Shown: in pieces, positions 12,201 through 27,200 of the stretch
Layout: the number at the start of each line of letters is the position of its first letter
Numbering within the stretch: position 1 is the stretch's first letter
Assembly (NCBI GenBank): GCA_008711295.1
Contig: VUYV01000041.1
Location: forward strand, 310,001 to 374,000
Length of the DNA: 64,000 nt
Reading direction: 5' to 3'
DNA from: Anarhynchus alexandrinus
Taxonomy: Eukaryota; Chordata; Aves; Charadriiformes; Charadriidae
Program-made: the position numbers and the translations under genes
The notes under the pieces: model-generated
Databases searched by the model: none
What the model was told of the DNA's origin: nothing
Seen by the model: only the letters and a program-made list of their open reading frames with translations

Positions 12201-15200
12201 AAGCACAGTGTTAGAGAAGAATGCCATGACGATGAAGACTTCTTTTTTGTGTCTTTCCTCAAATGACTCAAAGGTCAGAATCACAGAATCACAGAATGGT
12301 CAGGGTTGGAAGGGACCTCTGGAGATCATCTAGTCCAACCCCCCTGCCAGAGCAGGGTCACCTACAGCAAGTTGCACAGGACAGCATCCAGGCAGGTTTT
12401 GAATGTCTCCAGAGTGGGAGACACCACAACCTCTCTGGGCAGCCTGTTCTAGTGGTCTGCCACCCTCAAAGTAAAGAAGTTCCTCCTCATGTTAAGATGG
12501 AACTTCCTATGTTCAAGTTTGTGCCCGTTCCCTCTTGTCCTATCACCAGGCACCACTGAAAAAGACTGTTCCCATCCCCCTGGCACCCTCCCTTTAAGTA
12601 TTTATAAGTATTGATAAGATCCCCCTTCAATCTTCTTTTCTTTTCTCCAGACTAAAAAGACCCAAGTCCCTCAGTCTTTCCTCATAAGAGAGATGCTTCA
12701 ATCCCCTAATCATCTTTGTAGCCCTTTGCTGGACCCCCTCCAGCAGATCCCTGTCTTTCTTGAACCGGGGAGCCCAGAACTGGACACAGTACTCCAGATG
12801 TGGCCTCACCAGGGCAGAGTAGAGGGGAAGGGGCAGGAGAACCAATAGAGCTTTAAAAAGTAGTCTTGTTTTGATTTGTGAAACAAACATTAACAGCACC
12901 ATTTACTTGTATGATCTCCCTGAATGGAAATCATATATGGTCCCCTAATGATTCAGACATTTAAAAACCAAGAATCCTCTGTGAACAATTAAATGACCAC
13001 TTGCAAGGCAGAAGCTACAGGTTGCTGCCTATCAGTTCTTTCTGCAAACCGAAAAAATCTCTTATTGAGTAACTGCATGTTTTTTTTTAAGAAAATCAAG
13101 ACCTAAACATTGATCCAAGGACTCAGGCAATCAAGCTGAATAATCAATCGATTCCTTCATTGTAGATGGGACTACATTTCTGAAAACAAGGTTTGGCAGA
13201 GAGGGAAACCCAGACAAAATATTTACCGATATCCTCAGTGCTTGATTTATTTAACAGTTTACAAAAGCCTAAGCCATGGAGAGCTCTGCTTCTTTCTGCA
13301 GCCCACATGCTTTGCATGCCTGAGGAATTAAGGATTTTAGGGAAGTTTCAGTTCTGAGATACACTTTTGTACCCACAAGTGGATTCCTTGTGAGTGGAAG
13401 GAGAGTAGAATGGAAGCAGGAGATATGGGACCATGGTAATAGCACTGTACAATGTTCGCCTTTCATCCTGCAATAGATGAATGTAGCATTGCCACACAGC
13501 ATGTACTACGTACTCAACCATATGTATTCATACTGCTGTCCAGATGCTGTGCCTTTGGATTTGGGGTGCATAAAATCCACAGTGAAAAGAAGCGTTTATT
13601 TCAAACACTGCAAGGAATTTGGTAGATTGACTACTGTGGCAAAGGAGGTAAAGACTGCATAAAAACTTCTGCTGACCTTCCCCATGAAAAGGGGGAGCAG
13701 AGTCAGCCTGAGCACTGGCATCGCTGCAAAGCATCCAGTGACTTGTACACATCAACACGCAACAGCATGGCATGCTGAGCAAACTACAAACACACAAAGA
13801 CTTGATTTCAGGCTAATCATGAGAAATGGCATGTGATCACTAAGATTTTTAACTGCATCTTAAACAAATCTACTTTATTAAAATAAAAATATATGTTTAA
13901 TGGGAAGGGAAGTAATTTCTACCTACCTGCTCCATGTTGCTTTGATAAAGGAAAGGGAGGAGAAGGCTCACAAGTACTGAATTCTGACTCTTTTCTTGTA
14001 TAAATTTGCTGATCCTGCACAATGAGACAAGGTAATTTACTATTTTATATCAATCCAATCACCAGTATACAGCAAAGAAGAACTCACTCAGCACTAGTGC
14101 CATATCAGAAGGCTTTGTCAGCCCATCCATCTGTACCCAGGCTAATAGAGTGTACCCACCAAAATCACGGTATCAGCCCAAGTATTCAGTTCCACATGAC
14201 TGCAAGCATTTCTGTACCTTTTCCTACACCTAAGAGGCATTGGCTTTGAGTACCAGCAATAGAAACAGCTAGAATCAATTTCTGAAAACTTTTCCCCTCT
14301 CAGTCACTAGCAATTTGCAAGGTATTTTCAACTGCTCTAAATTTAAATAGTTTGAGACCTAATGTTTTTTAATTTGCAACCTATTATGAAAAGCCTCTTT
14401 CTTCCTCCCTCCATCCAACTTTTTAATTGTTTTGAGCTCTAAGGAATCACTTACTTGGAAAGTATACTCAGCTCTTTGCTGACTTGAGCTCTATACTTCT
14501 TCTTTTTCACCTTCTCCACATTTAACATTGTTTTGCTGAAGTACTGAAGTATGGCAGGAACATGAGGCAGAACCAAGCAGCAACCTAGGCTAAGGGTCTC
14601 TGTAAGGGATACAACAGTTAGCAACATCCAACTCTGTGCTGCAAGCAACAGAAGGGAGATGCAACCCTACACAAACAAAGGGGGAAACGCAGACAAAGGA
14701 ACTTTGTCATCAGTGGAATTAAAAAATCAATAGGAGCTATGAATGCTTAGGGCACCTGGCTGCTGGGGACATGCACCAGCACTTGCTGAGACCAAGTCTA
14801 ACGTGCTGGGACCAAAGAAAGCACACACAGAGAATAAAAGCTCTCCTCACAGATTTCAGTAACAGCTCCGCTAAGTGTGGGCTTAACAAAAGGTACCAAG
14901 GAGGTTCCTCAAAGGTAGTAACTGTCTCCTAAAATGGCTGGCACATTTATAGATGCAGTTTTCTTTATTCTACCACTGACCTCTTGTGCAAATCAAAGCT
15001 GCCATAACTCAGGCATAGCGATAAGTGCTCTCCTTCCCACTACCTTTGAGTGTTACAGGCGAAAGATGGCTCCACAGCATCAAACACAGCATACCACCCT
15101 TCCTGTCTATTACCACTCAAAGATAAAAGGAATCACTGGCAGGTCTTTCTTATCAGGGAGCAGAGATTAAACATCAGTGATACATGACCATGTGCATATT

Positions 15201-18200
15201 GGGAGTGGGCTTTTATATAAAACTTGATGTTAGGCTCAGAGTCAAGTCAGCAATGCAGCTCTTGAAGTTATCCTATCATTCAAAGCTTCACAGACAAAAC
15301 AGGTAGACAACACAAACATTTTCCCTCTTCGTAAGGAATTTCTGTACGTTCAGGACCCTGACACTCAAATGTGGATCTCACCAGTCATGAGACAAGCAGG
15401 ACTTTACAGTTCTTGAGCATGCCAAGACAAATTTGTACGTTGACTTTTCCATCTCCACTGGGAGTTCTCGTTCCCCGGTATTCTCAACCAGTACAAAGAC
15501 AACCTCAACTTAATCGAACACCTCCATCCAAAGCACCGAAGGGGCCTCTCACAACTCTTACGCAAACATACCTTCTGTCACGTCTCCAGTGACTGTGACA
15601 ACACAGTCAGTCACGCTCAAACTGGAAACCTGCTCCTTGGGTTCAAAATCTGGGCTGTTGAGAAGGCTATCAGCTATGTCCATCACAAGACTGGATGTGG
15701 CCTCAGACAAATTCTTGGCTGACAGCACAGCAAAGACATTTGACAGTATATCACACTCTGGGTGATCTGGCCGCTGTTTGGCCAGCAAGGGGAAATACCT
15801 GAGACAGAGATTATAAAAAAGATAGGCTGAAAATTTAAGTTTAGATCTTTGTAATTCTTTTATGCAAAAAGAAACCTGCTCTTAACCTAATGATCCAATA
15901 CCATTTTTTACATACATTTATATATAAGTTTCTCATGCCTACAAAGCACATGTCTTAAAACACATACTGGTTACTTCATCAAAGGAAGAGCAGTGAGTCT
16001 GTGGAAGAGGTAAAAATGACTCAAGACAGCTGAGGTGGAATTTCTCACAGTGTCTGCATCAAAAACAGCTCTCTTACAACTTTCTGTGTCAGAATCTCAG
16101 TCACAGATTCTGTGCTGAACCTGCTCACATTCTTTCATAAGCTAGAAAGAAATAAGGAATCAAAAAACATGAATGAAATGATATATTGTTAAACTCACTC
16201 CCCACCTCCCGAGACTAAGAAGTGACTGTTTAAAACACAGACATATCCTAAGAAGTCAGCCCTCCTCACCCATCAGCTGGGTTTGGGCTACATATCTGCT
16301 TGGTTGTTCATATCTGGGAAAAGCAGCCTACTAAAAAGAGAGTAACTACATAAACTGGAAAGCTTCCCAACTGCATCTGGACTGCTATCAAAAGAATAAC
16401 AGCCTAATGGAAAAAAAAATAAATACAGTTTTGACACAATTATTCATAACCTATTAAGAGTAACATGCCCTTTCTTTCTTTAATTTTGTATACTCAGAAG
16501 TACTCATGCTTCTTTGTGAGAACACCTACCTGGGATTCTTACTCCAGGTATGAATGAGTTTAAGCAGAAAAGTGGGAGAATACTGACTCTCTGAAGCCAA
16601 CCTGCAGACCTAAAGGAGATAGAAATCACACACCAATGCAACACAAGTAGGTAAAGCCACTCAAAAACCTCATCTCGAACAAAGACCCCACTACAAGCTA
16701 TAGTTTGTAGAAAAGAATTTTATCATAATTTTTCCAGCTCCCTCAATATTTGTGGAACCACTGTTAGATTATCTTACTCCTATTTATACCCTGCTCCAGC
16801 TACCATTTTTGTACTCCTTTTGAAAGCGACTCCCCATGGAGCCTCACATTTGCTGCAGAGACCTAGCAACCTCTCCCGGACATACCTATGAGACCTCAAG
16901 CGCGACACCCAAGACTCACTCCTCCCACACTTCCTACGCCCTGGCCACAGCACCTGCCATTCCAGCATCTGCTCTATTGTCCCCATGACCTCAGCTGCTA
17001 TAAAAGCACTATCTCTGCTCAGGGAGAGGCTCGAGCACTGCACCGCACCCAGGGAATGGGATCTCCTTCGAGGGTTCTGTGTCCAAAACAACCCCACCTA
17101 AGAGTTGCCCAGTCTATGCCCCACACTGCTCCTTCACATGACTGGGCACATGCAAGAGACCCAGTGCACACATCTGGCTCCCTCCTCTCTGCCACTCTGC
17201 AACCCGACAGGCTGCACGCACTGCTGAGTTTCCACCCTGACCACAGCTGGACTGTCAGCAGGGCACCATTAGTGAACACGCAGGCAGGGGAGGCGCCAGT
17301 GCATTCAAAGGCAGTAGCCAGGATGGTGCATGTAGGATTTGGACTAGCGCAGTCTGGGCTCAAGACCTGAGCATGACAGAAAAGAAGGCAGGTTTGACCA
17401 TCATAGTGAGGGTCTTAGAAACCTTCTTCTCCTGCCCCCAAAGGCTGGTAAGGTTATTGCTCTGCATAAAACAGAGCTTTTCTGAGAAAAGTAAACTGTT
17501 AATTCAACCCTTCAGGAATGCTGCTGTTCAGGGTAACAATATTGAGCCTCTGCAGCAAAATCCTCGAGTATGAAGAGCAGCAAACTCCAGTTCCAAGTAC
17601 AACAGGCTTAAAACAATTTTTTCTCTCCACGAGTTTTTATACACCTCAGTTCCATAGCCTTAAAAAAGGATTCTTCTGCCAAAACCCAATCTTCATGGAG
17701 TTCACTGGTGGAAACTCCCTCTAGAGGGAGCCTCTGGACTGTACAAGCTCCAAAACCAGATGTCAGGAAGACAGAGCTAGCAGGACAACAGGAATTCTGA
17801 CTAAAACTAATTTTACATTGTGTTCAGATTTACTCAGCATTTCCAAACACAATGCTCCCCAAAAGCATTAAGTGCTTTGCTGACTTAAAGCCTGAACCAC
17901 ATGCTTGAACTGCTCTGGGACTGCAGTAAATGTTCTCTGCTTTGCCAGCATGGCACCCTGGCCTTGAAAAGACTCCATGGACAAACCAGGAATATACATC
18001 TCCCTGTTGCCCATCTCAGTGAAATACAGAGCTATCTGCACTGCCTGAAAGTATTGTATCTACTGTCCACATACACATGCTACATATCACATATCGTTAC
18101 TGGAAGAGCAGAGAAACAAGGTAGGAGTAAACACACACAACGTCTAGAGAAGCAGATCTGGGGTTTCATAGATCACAGCAGTTACTCCTGGTGTTCTTTG

Positions 18201-21200
18201 AGAGTCTTTTCTGCTGCAAGGCAGTTGGACTTTTGGATACTTCGAAAGTCTTAGTGGATGAGCTCTGCTGAAGTCAGCCCATCTTGTTCAGTTACCCTTT
18301 GGGTTGAGGCGACTGCCTTTAGAGAAGAGACAACCCAGCAGCTGGTACAGGCCCTTGCTGCTAACCTCAGATGCTGTCAGCACACTGACATGGCCAGCAC
18401 AATTTCATTTTCAGTATTGTGTGTTCTCTCTCCCTCTCACAACAGTGTACTTTCCCAACTCAGAAGTGACCTGAATTTCTCTGACGAAGGCCACAACCCT
18501 GTGCTTTGTTGCTGTGCTCACATGGGACTCCCAGCAGGCAGGCACAAGAGCACACAGCCCACCAACAGACCCTGTTGGTTCCTTCCTTTCCTGCAGCAGC
18601 ACTTGTTTCTGCAATCCTCTACCACAGGCCCAATAAACGTCAGACAGAAAAGTAGCAAAGCGCACCTAGAGTGACTAGTATTATTTTGCTTTTCCGAAGC
18701 ATCCAGGGAAGGAGTTTGCTTCTGTGGTTAAAGAACAAAGAAATGGAATCCATTGTATTCTGATGAATTAATTTGTACTTTAGCCTGTGACTTGATTATT
18801 CGAGGACTAATCAAACATAAGCCAAGAAACCGTCTTTGCACACACACACACCAGAATGCCAGAATCTGTCTGAGGTCACAGCCAATCTTGTGACAGACAT
18901 AGCTGACACGATGGACTCCAGTGCAGCTGGAGTCCTCTGCATGGTACAAGTTACACACAAGCTGGTTTGGAGGAACAAGAAATACTTACCTGAGGCCACA
19001 CCACTGCATGGAAAACTGCATCAATCTCTTCCACACTAAAGCTGTAGGTCTCATAATCAGAAAAAAACTCCGCCACAAGCTTGAGTCCAAGACGTCTCAA
19101 ATTCTTCAGTGGATTAATCAACCTAGGTTGGACCTGTTAAAACAAAACAAAAACCCAGTAAGACCTTTGCTGGACAGCTACTAACTACTTGTTCTGAAAT
19201 TAAATACAGCAATTCACTGACCACATATACAACCTTTGCTGGAACTATCACAATGTTCTGTTTTCTCCTGTAACTTGTTCACAGTAGCAATCTACCTCTC
19301 ACAGCTGACCTAAATTTTTCTAAGGGGCACCTGTTCCTGCACTTAGTCAGTTACACAGGACTTCATCTCATGAAAATCCATGCTGACAAGTTTGAAGTAG
19401 CATCTGCCCTCTTTGGACAAAATGCAGAAAGCTACAACACAGTTACATTTCCAGCCCTGACAAATAATTCTGTTTTACACAGGAAAAGGACCCAAATCAG
19501 CTCTCAAAAGCGGATTTGTACTTTGCACACTGAGATCTACTGAGAAGAAAAGAAATCGACAGACATGGAGAAGGAGGTGGAATAGAGAAATTAAGACTGT
19601 GAATCACCTCCTCCAATAGCGTGGGGGGGAGCATTACAGGAGGATACTTCCTGTACCCCTTTAACACTTACATTCCATAGCCTTTCTTGGGGAAAACTTT
19701 AAGGGAATTAGCCACACAGCTAATCATTAAGTTATTAATGCACTGCTGCATTCTGACTCTTCTCCTGGAGAAGATTCTTGACTTCACCAACCTAAATTAT
19801 TTCCATACTGTGCAATGCAGCTCACAGCACAAACACATGAGGTAGCTCCACAGTGCAGAGGCACTGAACTCCAGTCTCAGAAACAACAGAGCTGTGTCAG
19901 AGCAAATAAAGCTCCAGTCTTGGACAGTGACCTAAGTCTTGGGTTCCTCCAGGTCTCCAGTACATATCCTGACCCACCACATAGAATAAACACTTGTATC
20001 TCTTAGTGTGCAAAGCAGTTTTGGTGTCAAAGCCTCACTGAAAGACATCACAACTTTTTCATTTGATGTACCTACGTACTTCTGAAGAGACTACTCTCTA
20101 CCATATAATAATACACTGCTATGCTCCCTTTACACCCAAAATCACAGGTAAAAAGACAAAGAGGAGATGGTGGAAGAGGAACCAAACATGCTCTTGCCCA
20201 GGATCTCCCAAGCTGTGCTGAATGTGTACTGTTGGTGTGCAATCAGCTCCCAGGTAGCAAATGAGCTGCTTGAAGAGCCAAAGAAAGCACTAACCAGGCT
20301 GCTATTGCTAATGAATGAAATAATTTTGGGTCTCTCGCTGTTCAATTGCCATAAGAGCAGTCCTCTGAGATCATGTCTTTGAGAGGACAAAGAAACTCAA
20401 TACTGAACACGAACAGTAGGAAACAGTAAATTAATAACCTGGCTTAAAACAGTCAAAGTTGATGTTTAACTCTCCAGGCAGTATCAGCCTGCAATAAATT
20501 ACTCTCAAACTCCAAGAAAGTCTTCTAATCATTAGCTAAGATAAACAGATTTCTCACACTCTTCCTCGAGCTTTTAACATCTCACGGGCTAATGAAGTGC
20601 TAAATTAAGTTCGGACAAATGACAGACCGTCACTCTGCACGTTACACAACAATGACAGAATTACTGTGTTAACCCTGGCAAAATGTGAATATCCCAGCAA
20701 CGCTCGAAGCGGCTTTTAAAACGCTTTTCCCGGTATAACACATGAAAGCATATAGAATCCATTGTTTAAGTCAGACCGTGGGACGGTGCTGTCCTAAAAT
20801 TTGCTTGTCACCTTCGTAGGTTACAGTTACAGGGTTCTGTGCAGCCCGCAGGCAACTATGGGACCTTGGATGCTGCCTGACTGCAAGGGCTTGCTTCATT
20901 TGATGGACTGTTTTCAAGACAAGTTCTAACCTTGAACGTTCACAGATGGGTCTTGGCAAGAACACACACCTATAGTGACAAAACATTCATTACCTAACAC
21001 CACTTGCTCAGTCTATTATCATACAATTCCTTTCAACACACCACTTGCTCAGTCTATCATCTTATAATTCCTTTCAACACTGCAGTGATGATGATGACTG
21101 CGCAGTTTGCTTGTTTCACACCTGATGTACGATCAGGCTCTGCACCAGACCAGACTCAAGCTTTCCTTTTCCTGTTTGGATTGAAACCTGGCAAAGGCAC

Positions 21201-24200
21201 TGGTTTCAGAAAGACAGAAAAGCCTAGTTCAATGTCATAGCTTCCAAATAGTTGGCAACAGACCACCGGAGCTAGCAGGGCAAGAGCTCAGGGATCTCTG
21301 CGCTGCTCTCCTGGCCACAGGGCAGCAGTAAGTCAACATGCCCCATCTTTAGGCATAGCCAACCTTTAACAGAATGTTTTCCTCAACTGACCCTTTCTGC
21401 ACGTACAGCCAATGCACAGCAAGGGAAAAAACATGTGCAGTGCTCTGCAGGTATGTAGCTGAGACTCAAATTGTGACACTGGATTAGCATGACTGCTCCT
21501 GACACAAGTGCTGAACGTGCTTCTGGTGTGCTGAAAGCATGGCTGGTAGCCACATTCTCCCTGTGTTCCATGGCAGGAGACAGTCACAGTAGATAATCAC
21601 TGCCATCATCCACAATGCTGAGCTCTCCTGGAGTCTAGCACCATTACAGAACACCTCAAAGAGAAGTTTTGCTCTGAAGTCCTCAGGCAAGTAACTTCAA
21701 ATCCTCTCCTTCCCCTGCTCAAATGTTTTATCCTTGCAGCCAAAAAACTACAACTTTAAGGCCAATTTAAACTTCCTGCCATAAGATCTCATTACGTCCT
21801 TACAATACACCATTTACCTTTCCTTTCTGCCCATCTGTCCACAGAGCAGGCAGGTAGGCAACACACAGAGATCACCACCAACTCTCTATTCAGTAATTCA
21901 AACAAAATTGCAGTCCAAAGCAGCTTTCTAAATATATTAACTCTGCCTGCACTGCTTGAGCCCTGTAGCACTTTGAGAAAAATATCTGTCAAAATAGAGG
22001 CCAATGATATCTAATTATTAAGCTTCACTCCATGCTGGCATTAAATTTATCTTTATCTGAACAAGTGAAGGTGCACGTGCAAGGTAAAGAGAGGAGGAGG
22101 GAAAAGAATTTAATTTACATGTTTGTATGTATATGTGTACACATACATGTGTATGTATGCATATATCATACCTTCTCTCTTTGCTGGAGGATGCAGGATA
22201 CCACAGCCGTCATGCAGAGCAGAATCTGTAGAATTTCAGGCAGGTACTGATGGATCAAATGTCCCATGTTTTTCAACACAACTTCAAGAACGCTGAAGAG
22301 GCTATGCTGACGCCCAAGAGGCAGGACTTTAGCTAAATCCAGCTCTGACATACTTCGAAGCACTGCAGTCTGGCAAGGCCCTGCAATAGGCAAAGGGACA
22401 ACAACTTGTCTGAAGAAGCACCATGAAGATATCCACTATCAAAAATAATTTTCAATGAAAACTAGTATAATCTGGCCCTAAATTACAGTTCCTCACATAC
22501 AGCTTTTTAAACAACCACAGCTCCAGGTCTCCATCTCTCTGTGACACTCACATGTCTCCCACTGTAACAGTATCAGAGCACTTTACAACCTCTGTTTATT
22601 TCCATCATACGCAGGATAGGCTATGATGCCAGTGACTGCTCATTCCTGCCCTACTATAGCTTACTTGCACAGCTGTGGCAAGTCATTCAGTTTTTCTGAC
22701 CTGGATAACAGAGCAATCGTGCTTTGTAAGGAAAAGCTCAGAGGAATCCCACTCCTTATGAAAAGGTTACTTTCATCCTTTCATCCTTCTGAGGCACTGT
22801 TAGAGACAAACTGAAGCACGTAACAGTACTATGCATATTTATCTTCCCACACCTCTACAGGTCAGGAAGTACCATACCCCCAGGTTCTACTGCCTGTACC
22901 TACCATTACTGAATTGCTTCACAGCTTCAAAGAGCAGATCCAAGAACATCCGCATCTCTTCTGGCAGCGAGCCGGCAAGAAATCGCAGAACGATCGACAT
23001 GCGAGTGCCTGCTGAAGACTTGCCCTGTGTTTTGCTCCCTGTTTTGTTTCTCATTCTGCCGTAGAGAATTCTTCAAAAGCCAAAAAGAGATTGCATTAGC
23101 TTTCAGCAAGCCATCTGTTTCCTAGTCTCATTCTGCAGCAGAAACTCCATTTCATTTAAAAGCGTTCTCTAGTGAGAACAAACTGTGTGGAAATCCACCC
23201 CCCCACCCCCCCCTCAGGCTCTCCACTGAATTACTACACAGTGGCCAAAAAACATCCCAGTGAAAGTTCAGCTTTTGCTACTACAATAGAAGCTTTACTG
23301 GAGACTTCAGATATAAAACTAGAACACCTCCAGGCTAGCTTGAGGGCGGTTACTGCTGAAGCAGCTACCTGCATGATAACTTGCATCACTGTATCTTAAT
23401 AAAAATAAGTGGTAATACTCAGTGAACTGAAACGATCTCAGAGTTCTCTGTCAGCCTTAGAAGTATTTACTAAAATGCTGTTTTTAAAGAAAACACCATT
23501 TGCATAACACATTACATAAATGTGTTAATAAGGAAACCCTACAGAACATCAAACTAAGTCATTGAACCCTACCATTAACCATAGGTTTATCTCAACTGTT
23601 TAAAATGAGAAGCAGCAGCATTACATCTCTGCTCATAGGACTGTGACATGAAACCTTTAAACCTGCACTTCATGACGGACCTCATAAGAACAGGGATGAG
23701 ATCGGGTCGATGCTCTGTTTTTACTACTGCAGTCTCCTCAGAAATACTGAAATGGACTATTTCTTCTTTAAAGCTCTTGTCTTCCAGAAGCCTTTGCAAG
23801 TTCTCCCTGAGAGTAATAAACAGTATTTGAGGGCAGGTAGGGGTTGTAAAAATAAACAGACACACACATGCATCTATATCTACTTACCCACCTATCTAAT
23901 CTATGCTGTATATAAAATATTAAAGTACTATGTTCCCACACTTTTACAAAAAAAAAATATTTTAAAAGTCAGCAAGTTCAAGCTAATTACATAGGAAAGT
24001 ACCTCCTGGACACATTCTGAAGAGATTATTCAACCACAAACTACAGTTTTATGCTGTCACTCTCTCTGAGTGGTTATAAAGCGTCAGTACAAAAGACCTC
24101 TTTGAAAAAAATGCAACTACTAATCATACAATCTTCTGGGACAGAATAAAATTGTTGCCATTTTCCTGTAAACAAAAAAAAGAGACACTGACCAACCTCA

Positions 24201-27200
24201 AGGCCTTATTTCTTGTTTTATATAGAAAATATAGAGCTGGCTAAAATGAAAATTTATACACGTCTTCAACAAATACAGGCAAGGCTCTCTCTTTGAAGCA
24301 ACTGACCCCAAGCAGGCTTCTTATATGACAGCAGGCTCACTCACCAATACTAAAGAAATATAAAAGCTTTTACCTGTATGGCAGTAGATGAGGATGCTTG
24401 TATGTCATTATACAGTCAAGAGCTATTCTTTGTACATTCTGGTCTTGATGGGACAGTAACTGCAAATGACAAAAGAAAGAACATGAGTCCCTATCTAGGA
24501 GACAGAACTGCTTACTGAAAATAGTGGAACAACCCAAAGGCTCCAAGCTCAAGCAGGTTTTGGACTAGCTTATCAGAATGGAAACAGCATGTATGTGTTG
24601 CCAGTATAAAGCCAAGATGCGAATACACAACTGCCGCGGACATGGTTGCTGGTAGTTCATATATACTTCTCCCTCCTATCTACATAGAATAGTTACAATA
24701 TTTGTTTTTTCATAATTGTCTTTTGGACCACTGTCAGCTTGCATTTTCAACCTCCAAAATCTGTTACCAGTTGTGTATCTGGGAAGACTGGATTAAAAAG
24801 CAGACTACCCAAAGCATCCCAAGACACCCGTCTTTCTTTCCTGTAACAAACTCATAAGACTTGATATGCACTTGATATGCAAAGTCTCACTGAGATTTCC
24901 CATCTCTTGAAGATGACACCTCATAACCTAGGCACTAAGAAATATAGATCATTTCCCCAAGCAGCATTCTTATCGGTTCTTCCGTCTCCTACCAAACAGC
25001 GCAGGCTAGAATCACCAAAGGTCACTTCACCATGATGTCCCTGTGCCAGACCGACACACCAGCCATGACAATACATATGCTAAGACACAGAAACGGCAAA
25101 GAGTAATAGATGAAGTAAACTCTCTATAGGAGTTGTCAGGTTTTGACCTGTACACATTTGTTCAGTATTTTCCTAAGAATACAGGCAAGCAAACACATGG
25201 CCCAACTCTCTTCCTAAGCCAAATTCTAAAGTTGACTGAAACAGACTGGATGTTCATTAGAGATTCTCTAATCTGGGGATTAATGAACCAACTTTCCAAC
25301 TCCCACACTGGGTGCCAGGTGAAACCCAGGGAACTAACAGGTTCGCACCATTTAATATAGTTCTACAGACCACTGACCACAACCTCAGAGAACACAAATT
25401 GGGAACAATTCGAGCAAACCCCAATGATCTGAACAAATCCAAAAACTGTGAACCAACAAAACACAGTAAAATTAATAAAATACCCTTTTAAGGAGAGCAG
25501 GATAAAGACTTAGAATCCCTCTTCAGAGTCATATTTTTGACAATTCCTTCAGGGAAATCCCTCAAAAGGGAATCTTATTAAACGGAATATTCTTCAAGAA
25601 TAAATTTTGTTTTCTTTTTTTATGCCATTCTTACAGACTGTGACAATTTCAATCTTGTTGATATTGACAGTGCCTTATACACTATGCACTGACAGTGCAT
25701 ATGCCTATGACAGGCAAAGGAACAGTGTCACCAGCCACTAAAAACAAACAAACACACACCAGAGAGAGAGAGACACACACACAAAATATATGTATTTCCT
25801 CTCTCTTTCTGCAGAAGTATGCTTTTTCATAACGATGGCCATGACTGCTGTCCTGATTTGAGGTAAAACAGAACCAATTTTGTTCAGTAACTTCACTTCT
25901 TAGCTAGGCCTCTTCTAACTAATGAAATTAACAGCATATTGTGCAGACAATGTTCACTCTCTCAGAGTGATAAGACCAATGTTTAGAGTTGATGCCCAGG
26001 CATGGTATGCAGAGAGGCTCTTGCTTATACTTATTGTTATAACACCCAAGGCCAACCAACTTTGTTATTTGCCCCGTTGGAGGGTTGGAAGCGGAAAAGC
26101 ATAGTGGGGTCCCACCTGCAGGGAGGAGCGGACAGGACAGGTGACCCAAAACTGACCAGTGGTGTATTCCACCCCATCTACCTCATGCTCAGTATAAAAG
26201 CTGAGGGATCAAAGGGTCAGCTCTCTTCCTTCAATAGCCGTCTGTCTGTGATCCTGATCCTGAATGCTGATCCGGAATCCAGTTCCCGTCCGTCACTGAG
26301 TCCAGCCTGGGACCGCCCCAGTGCCAGCTGGTGTCGTGACTGTCATCTCGGGAGCTTGATATGGTTTTGTATATATTTTTCATTATTTCTTTTTATTTTA
26401 TTATTAATAATTCATTGAAGTAGTTTAGTTCCTTCTAAACTCATAAGTCTCTTTTTCTGCCTCTGCCTCTCTCTTTGAAGAGGGGTAGAGGAGAGTATCT
26501 GTCGGTCCCATCCGGGGTCCCCCAGGTCCCCAGTAGCCGATTTGGCCTAACCCGTGACAACTTCCCTTCCCCTCCCCAAGTGCTAGACAGGATGAGGATC
26601 CTGAATTTCCCACATTTGTTCCTCAAATCACAATGGGAAATGACAAAAGATGCAAAACCGTAACAATATAGAAAGAACAGTTGCTGCAAAATGATCTGTT
26701 GTTCACACTGACTATATTCTTTGTAGACACAACACTGTAGGACAAGGACAAATCTCCTTGGGTCTTACCCAAGCTTTGGATTCAAAATCCTCTTCCAGAT
26801 CCTGCTGCTCCCTCTACAGCCACTCCTCCACCTTGCCAAAGACTACTACTTGTCAGCTGCCAGATTTATTTGCATGAGCCACTCCTGGCAAACTAAGCCA
26901 GGTATCTCAAGCAGATCTTTGCTAAAGGGGCTCATTTCAAGTGAAGCCTGCTGGGAAGCCCTCTCAAGCACAGCTCCTTTTTCAGCTATCACGGCTGGGT
27001 TCAGAGAACAACAGGCTTCTGCAGTCTCAGACACTGCATTCAAATAAGGATGAGTTCATTTATTAACAGTAATTCTAAAAGCCAGCAAATAACATTACCT
27101 GGGTATATAATGCATTCAACTTCTGCTCCAGATACAATGCACGAGGATTTGAGAATTTAGAGAAAACCTGTAAGTGCGCTATTAGTTGCCTGTAAAACAA

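Noticed and set aside
16888..17370. Plus-strand 160-codon frame, with overlapping frames on the minus strand
   Set aside because: It sits in intron 28 in a GC-richer block; no family signature and no splice support.
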